Assembly (NCBI GenBank): GCA_016217545.1
Contig: JACRHT010000002.1
Location: forward strand, 124,001 to 188,000
Source of the DNA: Opitutia bacterium
Lineage (GTDB): Bacteria; Verrucomicrobiota; Verrucomicrobiia; Opitutales; Opitutaceae
Direction of reading: 5' to 3'
DNA: 64,000 nucleotides
Below are positions 42,159 through 50,883 of this stretch, in pieces. The position numbers were made by a program, and so were the translations under genes. Numbering within the stretch: the stretch's first letter is position 1; each line of letters starts with the position of its first letter. The notes beneath the pieces were generated by a model. It had not been told where the DNA came from and did no database searches. It worked only from the letters and a program-made list of their open reading frames with translations.

Positions 42159-44705
42159 TCACCGCCACTCGTGGCGCGGGTAGCGGCGGGAGAGCTCGGT
42201 CTTGATTTTCGGATACTGCTCGCGCCAGAAGTTCGACAGGTCGTCCGTCACTTGGATCGGCCGCTGGTTCGGGGCGAGCACTTCGATTTTCACGGCGACG
42301 CGGCCGTGGCCGAGGGTGAATTTCGAGCTGACGCCGTAGAGTTCCTGGATGCGGGCGCTGAGGATCGGCGGACCGTCCTTCTCGTAGCGGACGCGCGCCT
42401 TGCGGCCGTTGGCCATCTCGATGCGCTCGGGCAAATACTCGTCGAGCACCGCGAGTTGCTCCGCCAGCAGCCAGTCGCGGAGGACGGGCATGACGGGTTT
42501 GTCCTTCAACTCGCGCGCACCATAGCTGCCGTAGCAGATCTGCTCGATCAGCGTGGAACGGTCGGCGTCGGTGATCGGGTTGACCTCCAGTTCCGGCCAC
42601 CACTTCGCGAGGCAGTTGACGCGGGTGATCCAGTGTTCAACCGACTCGTTCCACTCGATCAGCTGAATGCGCCCGGCGATCACTTCGCGCGCGAGGATCG
42701 CGGCGGCCTGGCCTTCCGGCGGCTGGTCGGCGGTCTGTTTGGAATCGAGGACGAGATCGCGAAAACGCCTTTCCTTGCGTGCGAGCACGCGGCGTTGCGT
42801 CTCATCGTAAATCACGCCGCCCGCGTCCAGAAAATCCTCGGGGAACAGCTCCTTCAACCAAGCCTCCTCGATCGCGGTATTGAGGTTGAGGATCGTGTTC
42901 ACCTCGCCGCGGCTCTCGATCTCCGTGATCTCGGCGGCGACGAAGAGTGGCGAGTTCTGGATCGCACTTTCGCGCGCGAGCACGCCCTTGCGCGCGTGCA
43001 CGAGTTCGCAGCGCAACGTGCCCTTGTCGAGGCGGCGCGCGAGGTGGTCGCTGAAGCCGAGGAGCACACATTTGCGCACGGCGACGCCGTCGATGCGTTT
43101 CTCGGTGACGTCGAGTTTTTCGGCGGCGGCGATTTCGAGAAACTGCTCGAAGAGCGGACCGACTTGCCGCACCGCCTGCGCGTGGATGCCGAGGCGGCGG
43201 CACGCGTCCATGTTGTAGTTCGCCTTTTCCGCGTAGCGCCACGCGCGCATCAGCAGGAAGAAATCCGATTCGCCCTCGGCGCCGAACAGCTCCTCGCGCG
43301 CCTCCTCGGTGCGGCGCTCGACGCCGCGGAGCAGGAAGTTGCGCCCCTGCGTCAGCGCGGCCATCAGCGCCACGGAGCGAACGCAGCCGTATTCCTGCGC
43401 GGCGAGAAACATGCGCGCGTAACGCGGGTGCATCGGGAAACGCAGCATGCGGCGGCCGATGTCGGTGATGGTTTTCTTCGCGCCATGCAGCGCTCCCAAG
43501 TCCTCCAGCAGCATCTCCGCTCGCTCCAGCGCCTTCGGTTCGGGTTTCTCGAGCCAGGGGAAATTCGCGATGTCGTCGATTCCAGCGGCTTTCAGCGTCA
43601 ACACGACCTCGGCGAGATCGAGGCGCTTCACCTCAGGTAATTCCTGCAGCGGCCGCTGCGCGTGCTCGCGGTCGGTCCAGAGCCGCAGGCAGACACCCGG
43701 CGCCGTGCGACCCGCGCGACCGGCGCGCTGGTCGGACGAGGCGATCGAGATCTTTTCGATGAGCAGCGTGTTGATGCCGCGGTGCGGATCGTAGCGGGCC
43801 ACGCGCGCGAGGCCGCAATCAACGACGGCGGTGACGCCATCGATCGTGAGTGAGGTTTCGGCGACGTTGGTCGAGACGATGATCTTGCGCGTATCGTAGC
43901 GGGCGACGGCACGGTCCTGCGCCTCGGGCGGCAGCTCGCCGTGGAGCGGAAAGCACGCGAAGCCGCGCAGCGCGTGCGAGCCTTGGATTTCCTGCACCGT
44001 TCGCCCGATCTCGAACGCGCCGGGCATGAACACGAGCAGGTCGCCGGTCGTCTGCGCCGCGATGCGCTCGCACTCGCGCGCGGCCACGGCCCAGACGGGA
44101 TCATGCTCGAAGTTGACCGCTTTCGGCAGGTATTCGATTCGCACGGGGAACGTGCGGCCCTGCGACGTGAGCACTTCGCACGGCGCGAGGTAGTCCTTGA
44201 GCAGCGCGGCGTCGAGCGTGGCGGACATCACGACGAGCTTCAGGTCGGGACGGCGCGTTTGCTGGATCTGGATCGCGCGCGCGAGCGAGATGTCGCCGTA
44301 GAGGTGGCGCTCGTGAAACTCGTCGAACACGATCGCGCTGATGCCGCGGAGCGTCGGGTCAAACGACATTTGCCGGAGCAAGATGCCCTCGGTGACGAAT
44401 CGGATGCGCGTCGCCTCGCTCACGCGGGAGTCGAGACGGATTTGGTAGCCGACGACATCGCCGAGCCTCGTGCCGACCTCCTCCGCCACGCGTTTGGCCA
44501 GCATGCGCGCCGCGAGCCGGCGCGGCTGGAGCACGACGACCTCGCCACGCTCGCCCAGCAGGCCGTGGTTGAGCAGCATCTGCGGCACCTGCGTGGACTT
44601 GCCCGAGCCGGTCGGGGCTTGGGCGATCAACCGCCCCTGCGCGCGCAGCGAAGCGACGATCGTCGATTCGAGTTCGTAGATAGGAAGCTGGCGCGGATCG
44701 GGCAT
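42159..44705 (-). CDS. hrpB: ATP-dependent RNA helicase HrpB
   Basis: An 848-residue DEAH-box helicase. Motif I is PTGSGKST, motif II reads FDEFHERH (DEFH), motif III SAT in VVMSATLD, motif V and VI include STNVAETSLTIDGV and QRAGRAGR. A helicase-associated winged helix follows, and the C-terminal HrpB-specific domain ends in RPIQVTDDLSNFW, PKIKTELSRRYPRHEW. The start at 44705 begins MPDPRQLPIYELE, which is where homologues begin; an upstream ATG would add 55 unconserved residues. Its precise substrate is unknown in bacteria. Confidence 0.93.
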   Translation of the reverse strand: MPDPRQLPIYELESTIVASLRAQGRLIAQAPTGSGKSTQVPQMLLNHGLLGERGEVVVLQPRRLAARMLAKRVAEEVGTRLGDVVGYQIRLDSRVSEATRIRFVTEGILLRQMSFDPTLRGISAIVFDEFHERHLYGDISLARAIQIQQTRRPDLKLVVMSATLDAALLKDYLAPCEVLTSQGRTFPVRIEYLPKAVNFEHDPVWAVAARECERIAAQTTGDLLVFMPGAFEIGRTVQEIQGSHALRGFACFPLHGELPPEAQDRAVARYDTRKIIVSTNVAETSLTIDGVTAVVDCGLARVARYDPHRGINTLLIEKISIASSDQRAGRAGRTAPGVCLRLWTDREHAQRPLQELPEVKRLDLAEVVLTLKAAGIDDIANFPWLEKPEPKALERAEMLLEDLGALHGAKKTITDIGRRMLRFPMHPRYARMFLAAQEYGCVRSVALMAALTQGRNFLLRGVERRTEEAREELFGAEGESDFFLLMRAWRYAEKANYNMDACRRLGIHAQAVRQVGPLFEQFLEIAAAEKLDVTEKRIDGVAVRKCVLLGFSDHLARRLDKGTLRCELVHARKGVLARESAIQNSPLFVAAEITEIESRGEVNTILNLNTAIEEAWLKELFPEDFLDAGGVIYDETQRRVLARKERRFRDLVLDSKQTADQPPEGQAAAILAREVIAGRIQLIEWNESVEHWITRVNCLAKWWPELEVNPITDADRSTLIEQICYGSYGARELKDKPVMPVLRDWLLAEQLAVLDEYLPERIEMANGRKARVRYEKDGPPILSARIQELYGVSSKFTLGHGRVAVKIEVLAPNQRPIQVTDDLSNFWREQYPKIKTELSRRYPRHEWR

Positions 44706-44929
44706 GAAAGGCGCGTGACAAAGGCGTGACGCGAAGCGGTTGAGAAGTCGAAAAACCGCGGAGCTGGTCAACGCTCTTTCGCGCGACAGCAACCGCGCAT
44801 CTCGCTCGCGCAGCGCACGTTTTCGGTCCCGGTGCCCCGCGACGGGCTGCGCGGAATTTGTTGTGAACAACCCGTGAGCAAGGTGCCGCTCAGAAGTTAT
44901 TCACCGCACCGCGCCGTGTGCCTAGGTGA
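44706..44929. other. Upstream part of the hrpB-plsC gap, no gene seen
   Basis: This 224-base stretch precedes the structured block. No credible coding frame, terminator or tRNA is visible. It presumably holds the hrpB promoter (minus strand) and the promoter of the structured RNA (plus strand); I could not pick convincing -35/-10 boxes. Confidence 0.4.
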
Positions 44930-45853
44930 GCAACTTGGTGGTAAGAACCGGTAGACTTCCGATGCGAGCGGGCGCACATTATCGCCGTTCCTTGATAGAA
45001 CAGTCGCTGCGCAACGGCATGAAAAACCCGTTGAAGGCGCGACTGGGATAATCCCGGGCAACCGGGGAAAGGGCGATGGCAGCTGGTGCGATCGTCCCCT
45101 CCTCTGCGCATAGCGGAGCGAAGGCATATATCACCAGTTCCTCTGGACGGTGTCGCAACCGATCCAGTCATGCGACTAGGAGCTGTGCGGCGAGGCGCGA
45201 ATTAGAAACCGCGTCCGAGCCGAGTCAGGTCCAAGGCCAGTTTCGGGCCTTGCACCGATGCAGTTACCCAGAGGGTTACGGCTGCTACTGCACGACCAGA
45301 ACGCAGCGATCGTTTCGGGAGAGTTAAAAGCCCTCCAAAAGGCCCGGCTGACGCAATCGGCTGGGCGCGCAAAGAAGCGAGCGCGGCGTGGAGCGGCGCG
45401 GGATGGCAACAACCCGCCAGCCTTCCAAGATGGGGCGGTCCCGCAAACCGGGATCACCCAACTGCAAGTCGAACGCAGCCTGAGAGGTAAGAGGTCAGAC
45501 CCGTCGCACGGGGCCAACGCACCGCCAAAAGTGGTGGCCGTCCCCGTGGTCAAGGTGCCGGTGCGAACTGTATTCTTGCAGGCGTCCCAGCACCCGTCCG
45601 GCGAGCGAACCACCGGCAGGTGGTCACCGAACCGGGCGTAGAGGCCTCACTCGATAGATCCTGTGTCTGAAAGGGCCGGGACGGTCCCGCTATGAGACCG
45701 AGAGCATCGCTTGCCGCGGTGAGTAGCGTCGGGAAACACTTGGCCCGCCAACCGGCGAGAGCGCTTAACAGGTGTGAATGGGAAAGAGCGCGTAGCGAAC
45801 GCCCACCCCCGAATTTGGCCCGGGCTCCGCAAGGAGTCCGGGCCTTTTTCTTT
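44930..45853 (+). ncRNA. Large structured noncoding RNA, candidate new family
   Basis: About 900 bases without a credible protein gene but dense with perfect local helices on the + strand: 45001-45007 with 45039-45045 enclosing 45012-45017 with 45028-45033; 45053-45057 with 45062-45066 closing a GCAA tetraloop; 45083-45088 with 45132-45137; 45143-45147 with 45163-45167; 45233-45238 with 45246-45251; 45439-45443 with 45449-45453; 45500-45504 with 45508-45512; 45609-45614 with 45619-45624. The block ends at a textbook terminator (45817-45853). Signature segments of RNase P, tmRNA, SRP RNA and rRNA are not seen. Size and style recall the ornate large RNAs (GOLLD, ROOL, OLE), but I cannot match it to any. 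The 5' end is approximate. Confidence 0.65.
45817..45853 (+). terminator. Intrinsic terminator of the large RNA
   Basis: A 12-base-pair stem (45817-45828 with 45833-45844; one G-U pair) closes a GCAA loop and is followed by TTTTTCTTT. It is one of the strongest terminators in the window and lies 140 bases upstream of the plsC frame, so it ends a transcript that is not plsC. Confidence 0.9.
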
Positions 45854-45868
45854 AAGTAGAACCCTTTC

Positions 45869-45995
45869 GACAGCGCGCCGGGCAGAAACTTTTGCCCGGA
45901 ACCACGAGCTTAAAAGCTTGGCCCGGCGCGCTGTCCGTGGGTTCGAGAATTTTGCGCCATAGTAGGGCCGGTCTCTCACGGGACCGGCCCTTTTT
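45869..45995 (+). ncRNA. Second structured element, small RNA or plsC leader
   Basis: A 15-base-pair perfect stem (45869-45883 with 45921-45935) encloses a 37-base loop. The 3' half of its 5' strand (45878-45883, CCGGGC) can pair instead with 45894-45899 (GCCCGG), so two exclusive folds are possible. A terminator follows at 45965-45995. This layout is that of a riboswitch-like or attenuator leader, or of an independent small RNA of about 130 bases. No known class is recognised. Confidence 0.55.
45965..45995 (+). terminator. Terminator adjoining the plsC frame
   Basis: A 9-base-pair perfect stem (45965-45973 with 45982-45990, GGGCCGGTC/GACCGGCCC) is followed by T5 at 45991-45995. The first ATG of the plsC frame is at 45997, two bases later, so any plsC transcript must read through or start after this hairpin. 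Confidence 0.85.
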
Positions 45996-45996
45996 C

Positions 45997-46686
45997 ATGG
46001 GCCCGTCGAGCCGCGCGCCGCCGTTGCTTTTCCGCGGCGAGCCACCCATCTTCCACCCTGCTTTGGCGGCCTCCTCCAGTTCTCTCGCTTCGCTGCGCCC
46101 GGTGCTCGCGGGATTGGTGCGGACGTTCAGTGGTGTGCGTCCGGTTCCCGTGGAGGCGTGCCCAAACGGGCCGGCGATCTACTTCGCGAATCACTCCAGT
46201 CACCTCGACTTCGCCACCATCTGGGCCGCGCTGCCCGCCGCGCAACGGATGCGCACGCGGCCCGTCGCCGGCCGCGACTACTGGGAGAAAACCGCGCTGC
46301 GTCGGCGCGTGGCCTGCGATCTGTTCAATGCGATTCTGATCGAGCGCCAGAATGTCAGCGTCGCGGCCAACCCGCTCACCGCGATGCTCAGCGCCCTCGA
46401 CACCGCCGACTCGCTCATCGTCTTTCCCGAAGGCACGCGCAGCCAGGACGGCGTCGTTCACGCATTCAAGCCGGGCATCTTCCATCTTGCGCGCAGCCGA
46501 CCCGCGGTGCCGCTCGTCCCGGTCTATCTCCAAGACCTGAGCCGTATCCTGCCCAAGGGCGATATTCTGCCGGTGCCGCTCATCGCCAGCCTCCACGTCG
46601 GCGCACCTTTGCACTGGCGCGACGGGGAGCCCAAACCGGACTTCCTCGAACGCGCGCGCGCCGCCGTGACGTCGCTCGCCACCTGA
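45997..46686 (+). CDS. plsC: 1-acyl-sn-glycerol-3-phosphate acyltransferase
   Basis: A 229-residue acyltransferase making phosphatidic acid. The NHSSHLDF motif (NHx4D acyltransferase block I) is at about residue 65, followed by GRDYWEKTALRR and the block III FPEGTRS, then KPGIFHLARS. The N-terminus is uncertain: the ATG at 45997 lies immediately after a terminator T-run and has no ribosome site, so translation may start downstream, for example at a TTG at 46063. This gene heads a phospholipid operon with the CdsA- and CDP-alcohol-transferase-like genes. Confidence 0.85.
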   Translation: MGPSSRAPPLLFRGEPPIFHPALAASSSSLASLRPVLAGLVRTFSGVRPVPVEACPNGPAIYFANHSSHLDFATIWAALPAAQRMRTRPVAGRDYWEKTALRRRVACDLFNAILIERQNVSVAANPLTAMLSALDTADSLIVFPEGTRSQDGVVHAFKPGIFHLARSRPAVPLVPVYLQDLSRILPKGDILPVPLIASLHVGAPLHWRDGEPKPDFLERARAAVTSLAT

Positions 46687-46693
46687 TTTGCCC

Positions 46694-47632
46694 ATGCAAC
46701 TCGATCCTCAACTCGTCTGGCTCGTCGGCGGACTCGTCGCGCTGCTCGCGCTCGCTTCGCTGATCACGTTCGTGCTGAAACGCCGATCCGGAGCGGACGT
46801 CACCAGCGTGATCGCCAACCTGGACGCGCGCGTGAAAGCGTGGTGGATCATGGTCGCGGTCTTCGTCGCCGCGCTGGCCGCGGGGCGCATCGGGTCGGTC
46901 GTGCTGTTCGGCGTGCTCTCGTTCCTGGCGTTGCGCGAGTTCATCACGCTCACCCCCACCCGCGCGGCGGATCACCGCACCTTGTTCTGGGCGTTCTTTG
47001 TCGTGACGCCGCTGCAATACTACCTCATCGCGATGTCGTGGTATGGTTTGTTTGCCATCCTGATTCCGGTCTACGCCTTCATCCTCGTTCCGACGCGCAG
47101 CGCGCTCGCCGGCGACAGCGAACGGTTTCTCGAGCGCGCGGCGAAGATTCAATGGGCCCTGATGGTGTGCGTCTACTGCGTGAGCCACGTGCCCGCGCTG
47201 CTCACGCTGCGCATCCCCGGATACGAGGGGCAAAACGGCAAACTGCTCCTCTTCTTCGCGATCGTGGTGCAGTTGAGCGACGTGCTCCAATACGTCTGGG
47301 GCAAGCTGCTGGGCCGAAACAAAATCGTGCCGCAGATCAGCCCGAACAAAACCGTCGAAGGCTTCTGGGGCGGCACGCTTTCGGCGACGGCGATCGGCGG
47401 TGCGCTGTGGTGGGCCACGCCGTTCACGTGGTGGCAGGCGTTGCTGTTCGCCTGGCTCCTCACGTTGATGGGCTTCTTTGGCGGCCTCGTGATGTCGGCG
47501 ATCAAGCGCGATCGCGGCGTGAAGGATTACGGCACGCTCATCGAAGGCCACGGCGGGGTGATGGACCGCATCGATTCGATCTGCTTCGCCGCACCGGTGT
47601 TCTTCCACCTCGTGCGCTACTGCTACACCTGA
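46694..47632 (+). CDS. CdsA/YnbB-type phosphatidate cytidylyltransferase
   Basis: A 312-residue polytopic membrane enzyme that makes CDP-diacylglycerol from phosphatidate and CTP. About eight transmembrane segments are visible. The CdsA signature is complete at the C-terminus: SAIKRDRGVKDYGTLIEGHGGVMDRID. It precedes a CDP-alcohol phosphatidyltransferase of the YnbA type by 15 bases; together with plsC upstream this resembles the enterobacterial ynbAB arrangement. The ATG at 46694 is 7 bases after the plsC stop; a TTG 6 bases upstream is an alternative. Confidence 0.9.
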   Translation: MQLDPQLVWLVGGLVALLALASLITFVLKRRSGADVTSVIANLDARVKAWWIMVAVFVAALAAGRIGSVVLFGVLSFLALREFITLTPTRAADHRTLFWAFFVVTPLQYYLIAMSWYGLFAILIPVYAFILVPTRSALAGDSERFLERAAKIQWALMVCVYCVSHVPALLTLRIPGYEGQNGKLLLFFAIVVQLSDVLQYVWGKLLGRNKIVPQISPNKTVEGFWGGTLSATAIGGALWWATPFTWWQALLFAWLLTLMGFFGGLVMSAIKRDRGVKDYGTLIEGHGGVMDRIDSICFAAPVFFHLVRYCYT

Positions 47633-47647
47633 GTTTCGCGACGAATC

Positions 47648-48262
47648 ATGCCCTCGATCTACGACATCAAACCCGCGTTTCAGAACCTGCTGCGCCCGCT
47701 CACCCGCGCGCTCGCCGCCGGCGGAGTGACGGCCAACCAAGTCACGCTCGCCGCCGCCGCGCTTTCCGTGGCCGTGGGGGCGGCGATCGCGTGGGCGCCG
47801 ACGCAGCGCTGGCCGCTGCTCGTGGTGCCGGGATTTCTGTTCGTCCGCATGGCCCTCAACGCCATCGACGGCATGCTCGCGAGGGAGCACGGCATGAAGT
47901 CCCGCCTCGGCGCCGTGCTGAACGAGATTGGCGACGTCGTCGCCGACTCGGCGCTCTACCTGCCCTTCGCGCTCGTCCCGGGTTTCTCGCCGACGCTGGT
48001 TGTCACGATTGTGATTCTCGCCGTGGTGAGCGAAATGACCGGCGTGGTCGCGGTGCAGATCGGCGCAACCCGGCGCTACGACGGCCCGATGGGGAAAAGT
48101 GACCGCGCGTTTTGGTTTGGCCTGATGGCACTGCTCGCCGGGCTCGGCGTGCCGCTCCAGCCGGTGCTCCCGTTCGCGTTGGCGGTAATGGCCGCGCTGT
48201 TGGGACTGACGATCGTCAACCGCGCCCGGCGCGCGCTGGCAGAGGTCCCTCCTGCGACTTGA
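47648..48262 (+). CDS. YnbA-type CDP-alcohol phosphatidyltransferase
   Basis: A 204-residue membrane enzyme of the CDP-alcohol phosphatidyltransferase family. The motif DGMLAREHGMKSRLGAVLNEIGD has the spacing D-G-x2-A-R-x8-G-x3-D-x3-D, except that the third Asp is Asn (GAVLN). As I recall, YnbA-like proteins carry an Asn at this position, so this may be normal for the subfamily. The other three Asp ligands are present. It lies 15 bases after the CdsA-like gene and its stop overlaps the next start. The alcohol acceptor is unknown. Confidence 0.85.
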   Translation: MPSIYDIKPAFQNLLRPLTRALAAGGVTANQVTLAAAALSVAVGAAIAWAPTQRWPLLVVPGFLFVRMALNAIDGMLAREHGMKSRLGAVLNEIGDVVADSALYLPFALVPGFSPTLVVTIVILAVVSEMTGVVAVQIGATRRYDGPMGKSDRAFWFGLMALLAGLGVPLQPVLPFALAVMAALLGLTIVNRARRALAEVPPAT

Positions 48263-48843
48263 ACGATCTCCCCCAGTCGCAACCGGCCCGCGCCGTTCGC
48301 CGCGAGGCGTTGATCGCGGCGGCGTGGGGCTTCGCCGAGGCGACTTTCTTCTTCATCGTTCCCGACGTTTTCACGAGCCGAGTCGTGCTCCAATCGTCGA
48401 GGCGCGGCCTCACGGCGTGCGTCTGGGCCGTCGGCGGGGCGCTTGTGGGCGGCACGTTGGTGTTTGCGCTGGCGCGCGGCGGCTTCGGCCCGCAACTCGC
48501 CGCGGGATTCGCGCGGCTGCCCGGCATTCATCCCGCGCTGGAAACGACGGCCGCGGCGCTGCTGGCGCAGCACGGACTCGGTGCGCTGTTCCTCGGCGCG
48601 GCCTCCGGCATCCCCTACAAGCTCTTCGCCGTCGAAGCCGCCCGAGCCGACACGCCCTTTGTTACATTTGCGCTCGTTTCGGCGGCGGCACGGCTGGCGC
48701 GGTTCCTCGCGGTCACCGGATTGGCCGGCACGCTCGGCTCCTCGGTGTTCCGCAAGTGCAGTGAGCGCACTAAGTTGGCCGTGCACGCCGTCGGCTGGAC
48801 GGTGTTCTACGCTGGCTATTTCTGGGCCATGCGCAGCCATTGA
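48259..48843 (+). CDS. DedA-like (VTT-domain) membrane protein
   Basis: A 194-residue polytopic membrane protein with the pattern of the DedA/SNARE-associated family (WGFAEATFFFIVPDVF, GALVGGTLVFALARGG, LFLGAASGIPYKLFAVEA, with about five helices). DedA-family proteins are polyprenyl- or phospho-lipid scramblases/transporters, which fits the phospholipid operon. The start is a TTG at 48259, overlapping the previous stop (TTGA), so it is coupled. The assignment to DedA rests on pattern, not on a complete signature. Confidence 0.65.
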   Translation: MNDLPQSQPARAVRREALIAAAWGFAEATFFFIVPDVFTSRVVLQSSRRGLTACVWAVGGALVGGTLVFALARGGFGPQLAAGFARLPGIHPALETTAAALLAQHGLGALFLGAASGIPYKLFAVEAARADTPFVTFALVSAAARLARFLAVTGLAGTLGSSVFRKCSERTKLAVHAVGWTVFYAGYFWAMRSH

Positions 48844-48915
48844 GGTTCCTTCTTGCCAACGCTCCGACCGGGCCGCACCGTGAACCTTTTTCCCTCTCAC
48901 AACGAGCCGCCCGGC

Positions 48916-50745
48916 ATGAACCAGAACATCCGCAATATCGCCATTATCGCCCACGTCGACCACGGTAAAACCACCCTCGTCGACAAGCTCCTCAAGGAGG
49001 GCGGTGCCTACCGCGCCAACCAGCAAGTCGAGGAGCGCGCCATGGACTCCATGGACCTCGAAAAGGAGAAGGGCATCACCATCAAGGCGAAGAACACCTC
49101 CGTCCACTGGCAGGACAAGACGATCAACATCGTCGACACGCCCGGACACGCCGACTTCGGCGGCGAGGTTGAGCGCGCGCTCCGCATGGTCGATGGCGTG
49201 CTGCTGCTCGTCGATGCCTACGACGGCCCGCAGGCGCAAACGCGCTTCGTCCTCCGCAAGGCGCTCCAACACGGCCTCAAGGTCGTCATCGTCATCAACA
49301 AGATCGACCGCGACAACGCCGACCCGGCCAAGATGTATGACAAGGTGCTCGAACTCCTCATGGAGTTGAACGCCACCGAGGAGCAATTCGACGCCCCCGT
49401 CGTCTACGGTTCCGGCCGCGACGGCTACATGATGTATCACCTCGGCGACGAGAAGAAGGACATGACGCCGCTCTTCGAGACCATCCTCGAGCACGTCCCG
49501 CCGCCGTTCGCCAAGCCGAACGAGCCGTTCCACCTGCTCGTCTCCAACATCGACTGGAGCGACTACGTCGGCCGTATCGCCATCGGCAAGATTCTCGGCG
49601 GCACAGGCAAGATCGGCGACACCGTCCACGTCATCCGCAACGCCACCGGCGCGCGCGTGAAGGCGAAAATCACGAAGGTCTTCGAATACTCCGGCCTGGG
49701 CACCAGCGAGTCCGCCGCCGCCACCGCCGGCAACATCGTCGGCCTCTCCGGCTTCGAGGACATCGACATCGGCGACACCATCACCGCCGACGAAAATGGC
49801 CACGCCCTCCCCTTCACCCAGATCGACCCGCCGACGCTCGAGATGCAGATCGGCGTCAACGACGGCCCGCTCGTCGGCACCGAAGGCAAACTCGTCACCT
49901 CCCGTCAGGTCCGCGAGCGCCTCTTCCGCGAAGTGAAGACCAACGTCTCCATCTCCGTCGAAGACTCCGATCGCGCCGGCGTGTTCAACCTCAAGGCGCG
50001 CGGCGCCATGCAGGTCGCCGTGCTCGTCGAAACGATGCGCCGCGAAGGCTTCGAGATCACCGTCTCCCGCCCGACCGTCATCGAGAAGATCGTCGACGGC
50101 AAACGCCACGAACCCTACGAGAGCGTCTGGATCGAAGTGCCCGACGAATGCGTCGGCACGATCATGCAGAATCTCGCCAACCGCAAAGGCCAGATCACGA
50201 ACATGGAGAAACACCACTCCACGACGATGATCGAAGCCACGATCACGACCCGCGGCCTCATCGGCCTCGAGATCGACATCGTCAACGCCACCAGCGGTCG
50301 CGGCGTCATGTCGCACTTGTTCAAGGAATACGGCCCCTACGCCGGCGAAGTGCTCACGCGCCTCACCGGCACGCTCATCGCGACTGAAGCCGGCGAGACC
50401 ACCGCCTACGCCCTCGTGATGTGCCAGGAGCGCGGCAAGCTGTTCGTCAGCCCGGCCGAGCGCGTCTACGAAGGCATGATCATCGGCGAGAACCCGCGTA
50501 ACGAGGACATCGCCGTCAACGCCGTGCGCGAAAAGAAGCTCACCAACTTCCGCTCGCAGGGCGAAGGTGTTGCCGACTCCCTCACCCCGGCCACGAAGCT
50601 CTCGCTCGAGCGCGCGATCGAATACATCGCCGCCGACGAGCTCGTCGAAGTCACGCCGGCCAACATCCGCCTGCGCAAGCGCGTGCTCAAGGAAACCGAA
50701 CGCCGCAAGATCGAACGCGCTTCCCGCAAGGCAAGCGACGAGTAA
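48916..50745 (+). CDS. typA: Ribosome-binding GTPase TypA/BipA
   Basis: A 609-residue translation GTPase that binds the ribosome and is needed for growth under cold, pH or antibiotic stress. G1 is AHVDHGKTT, switch II is [16 protein letters not shown], and the NKIDR motif is G4. Elongation-factor-like domains II, III and V and the BipA-specific C-terminus ([23 protein letters not shown]) follow. The ATG at 48916 gives the standard N-terminus [17 protein letters not shown]; 21 residues further upstream are not conserved. A good terminator follows at 50784-50808. Confidence 0.96.
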   Translation: MNQNIRNIAIIAHVDHGKTTLVDKLLKEGGAYRANQQVEERAMDSMDLEKEKGITIKAKNTSVHWQDKTINIVDTPGHADFGGEVERALRMVDGVLLLVDAYDGPQAQTRFVLRKALQHGLKVVIVINKIDRDNADPAKMYDKVLELLMELNATEEQFDAPVVYGSGRDGYMMYHLGDEKKDMTPLFETILEHVPPPFAKPNEPFHLLVSNIDWSDYVGRIAIGKILGGTGKIGDTVHVIRNATGARVKAKITKVFEYSGLGTSESAAATAGNIVGLSGFEDIDIGDTITADENGHALPFTQIDPPTLEMQIGVNDGPLVGTEGKLVTSRQVRERLFREVKTNVSISVEDSDRAGVFNLKARGAMQVAVLVETMRREGFEITVSRPTVIEKIVDGKRHEPYESVWIEVPDECVGTIMQNLANRKGQITNMEKHHSTTMIEATITTRGLIGLEIDIVNATSGRGVMSHLFKEYGPYAGEVLTRLTGTLIATEAGETTAYALVMCQERGKLFVSPAERVYEGMIIGENPRNEDIAVNAVREKKLTNFRSQGEGVADSLTPATKLSLERAIEYIAADELVEVTPANIRLRKRVLKETERRKIERASRKASDE

Positions 50746-50783
50746 GCGCACTCGTCGCGCGAACGACGCGTTAACCTGTTCGA

Positions 50784-50808
50784 GGGCGGCCATGCGGCCG
50801 CCCTTTTT
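50784..50808 (+). terminator. Intrinsic terminator after typA
   Basis: An 8-base-pair perfect stem (50784-50791 with 50796-50803, GGGCGGCC/GGCCGCCC) with a four-base loop is followed by a T5 run. It lies 38 bases after the typA stop. Confidence 0.9.
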
Positions 50809-50883
50809 GCTTTGCGCCTAACCGCCGTCGCGAGGATTGCGCCGGCTTCGCGGCAGGAGGCTATCACGAATTCCGGGGGCCGC

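Noticed and set aside
45076-45641. Open reading frames inside the structured RNA block, the longest about 127 codons on the plus strand and 145 on the minus strand
   Set aside because: They overlap in conflicting frames, have no ribosome site or recognisable domain, and cut through the perfect helices; composition looks random for this genome.
44930-45853. RNase P RNA, tmRNA or SRP RNA as identity of the structured block
   Set aside because: The RNase P GAGGAAAGTCC element, tRNA-like ends of tmRNA, and the SRP tetraloop/GGAAG motif are absent.
45935-45962. tRNA-like stretch GGGTTCGAG followed by GCGCCA
   Set aside because: The T-stem cannot pair (the five bases after the loop do not match those before it) and there is no matching acceptor or anticodon arm.
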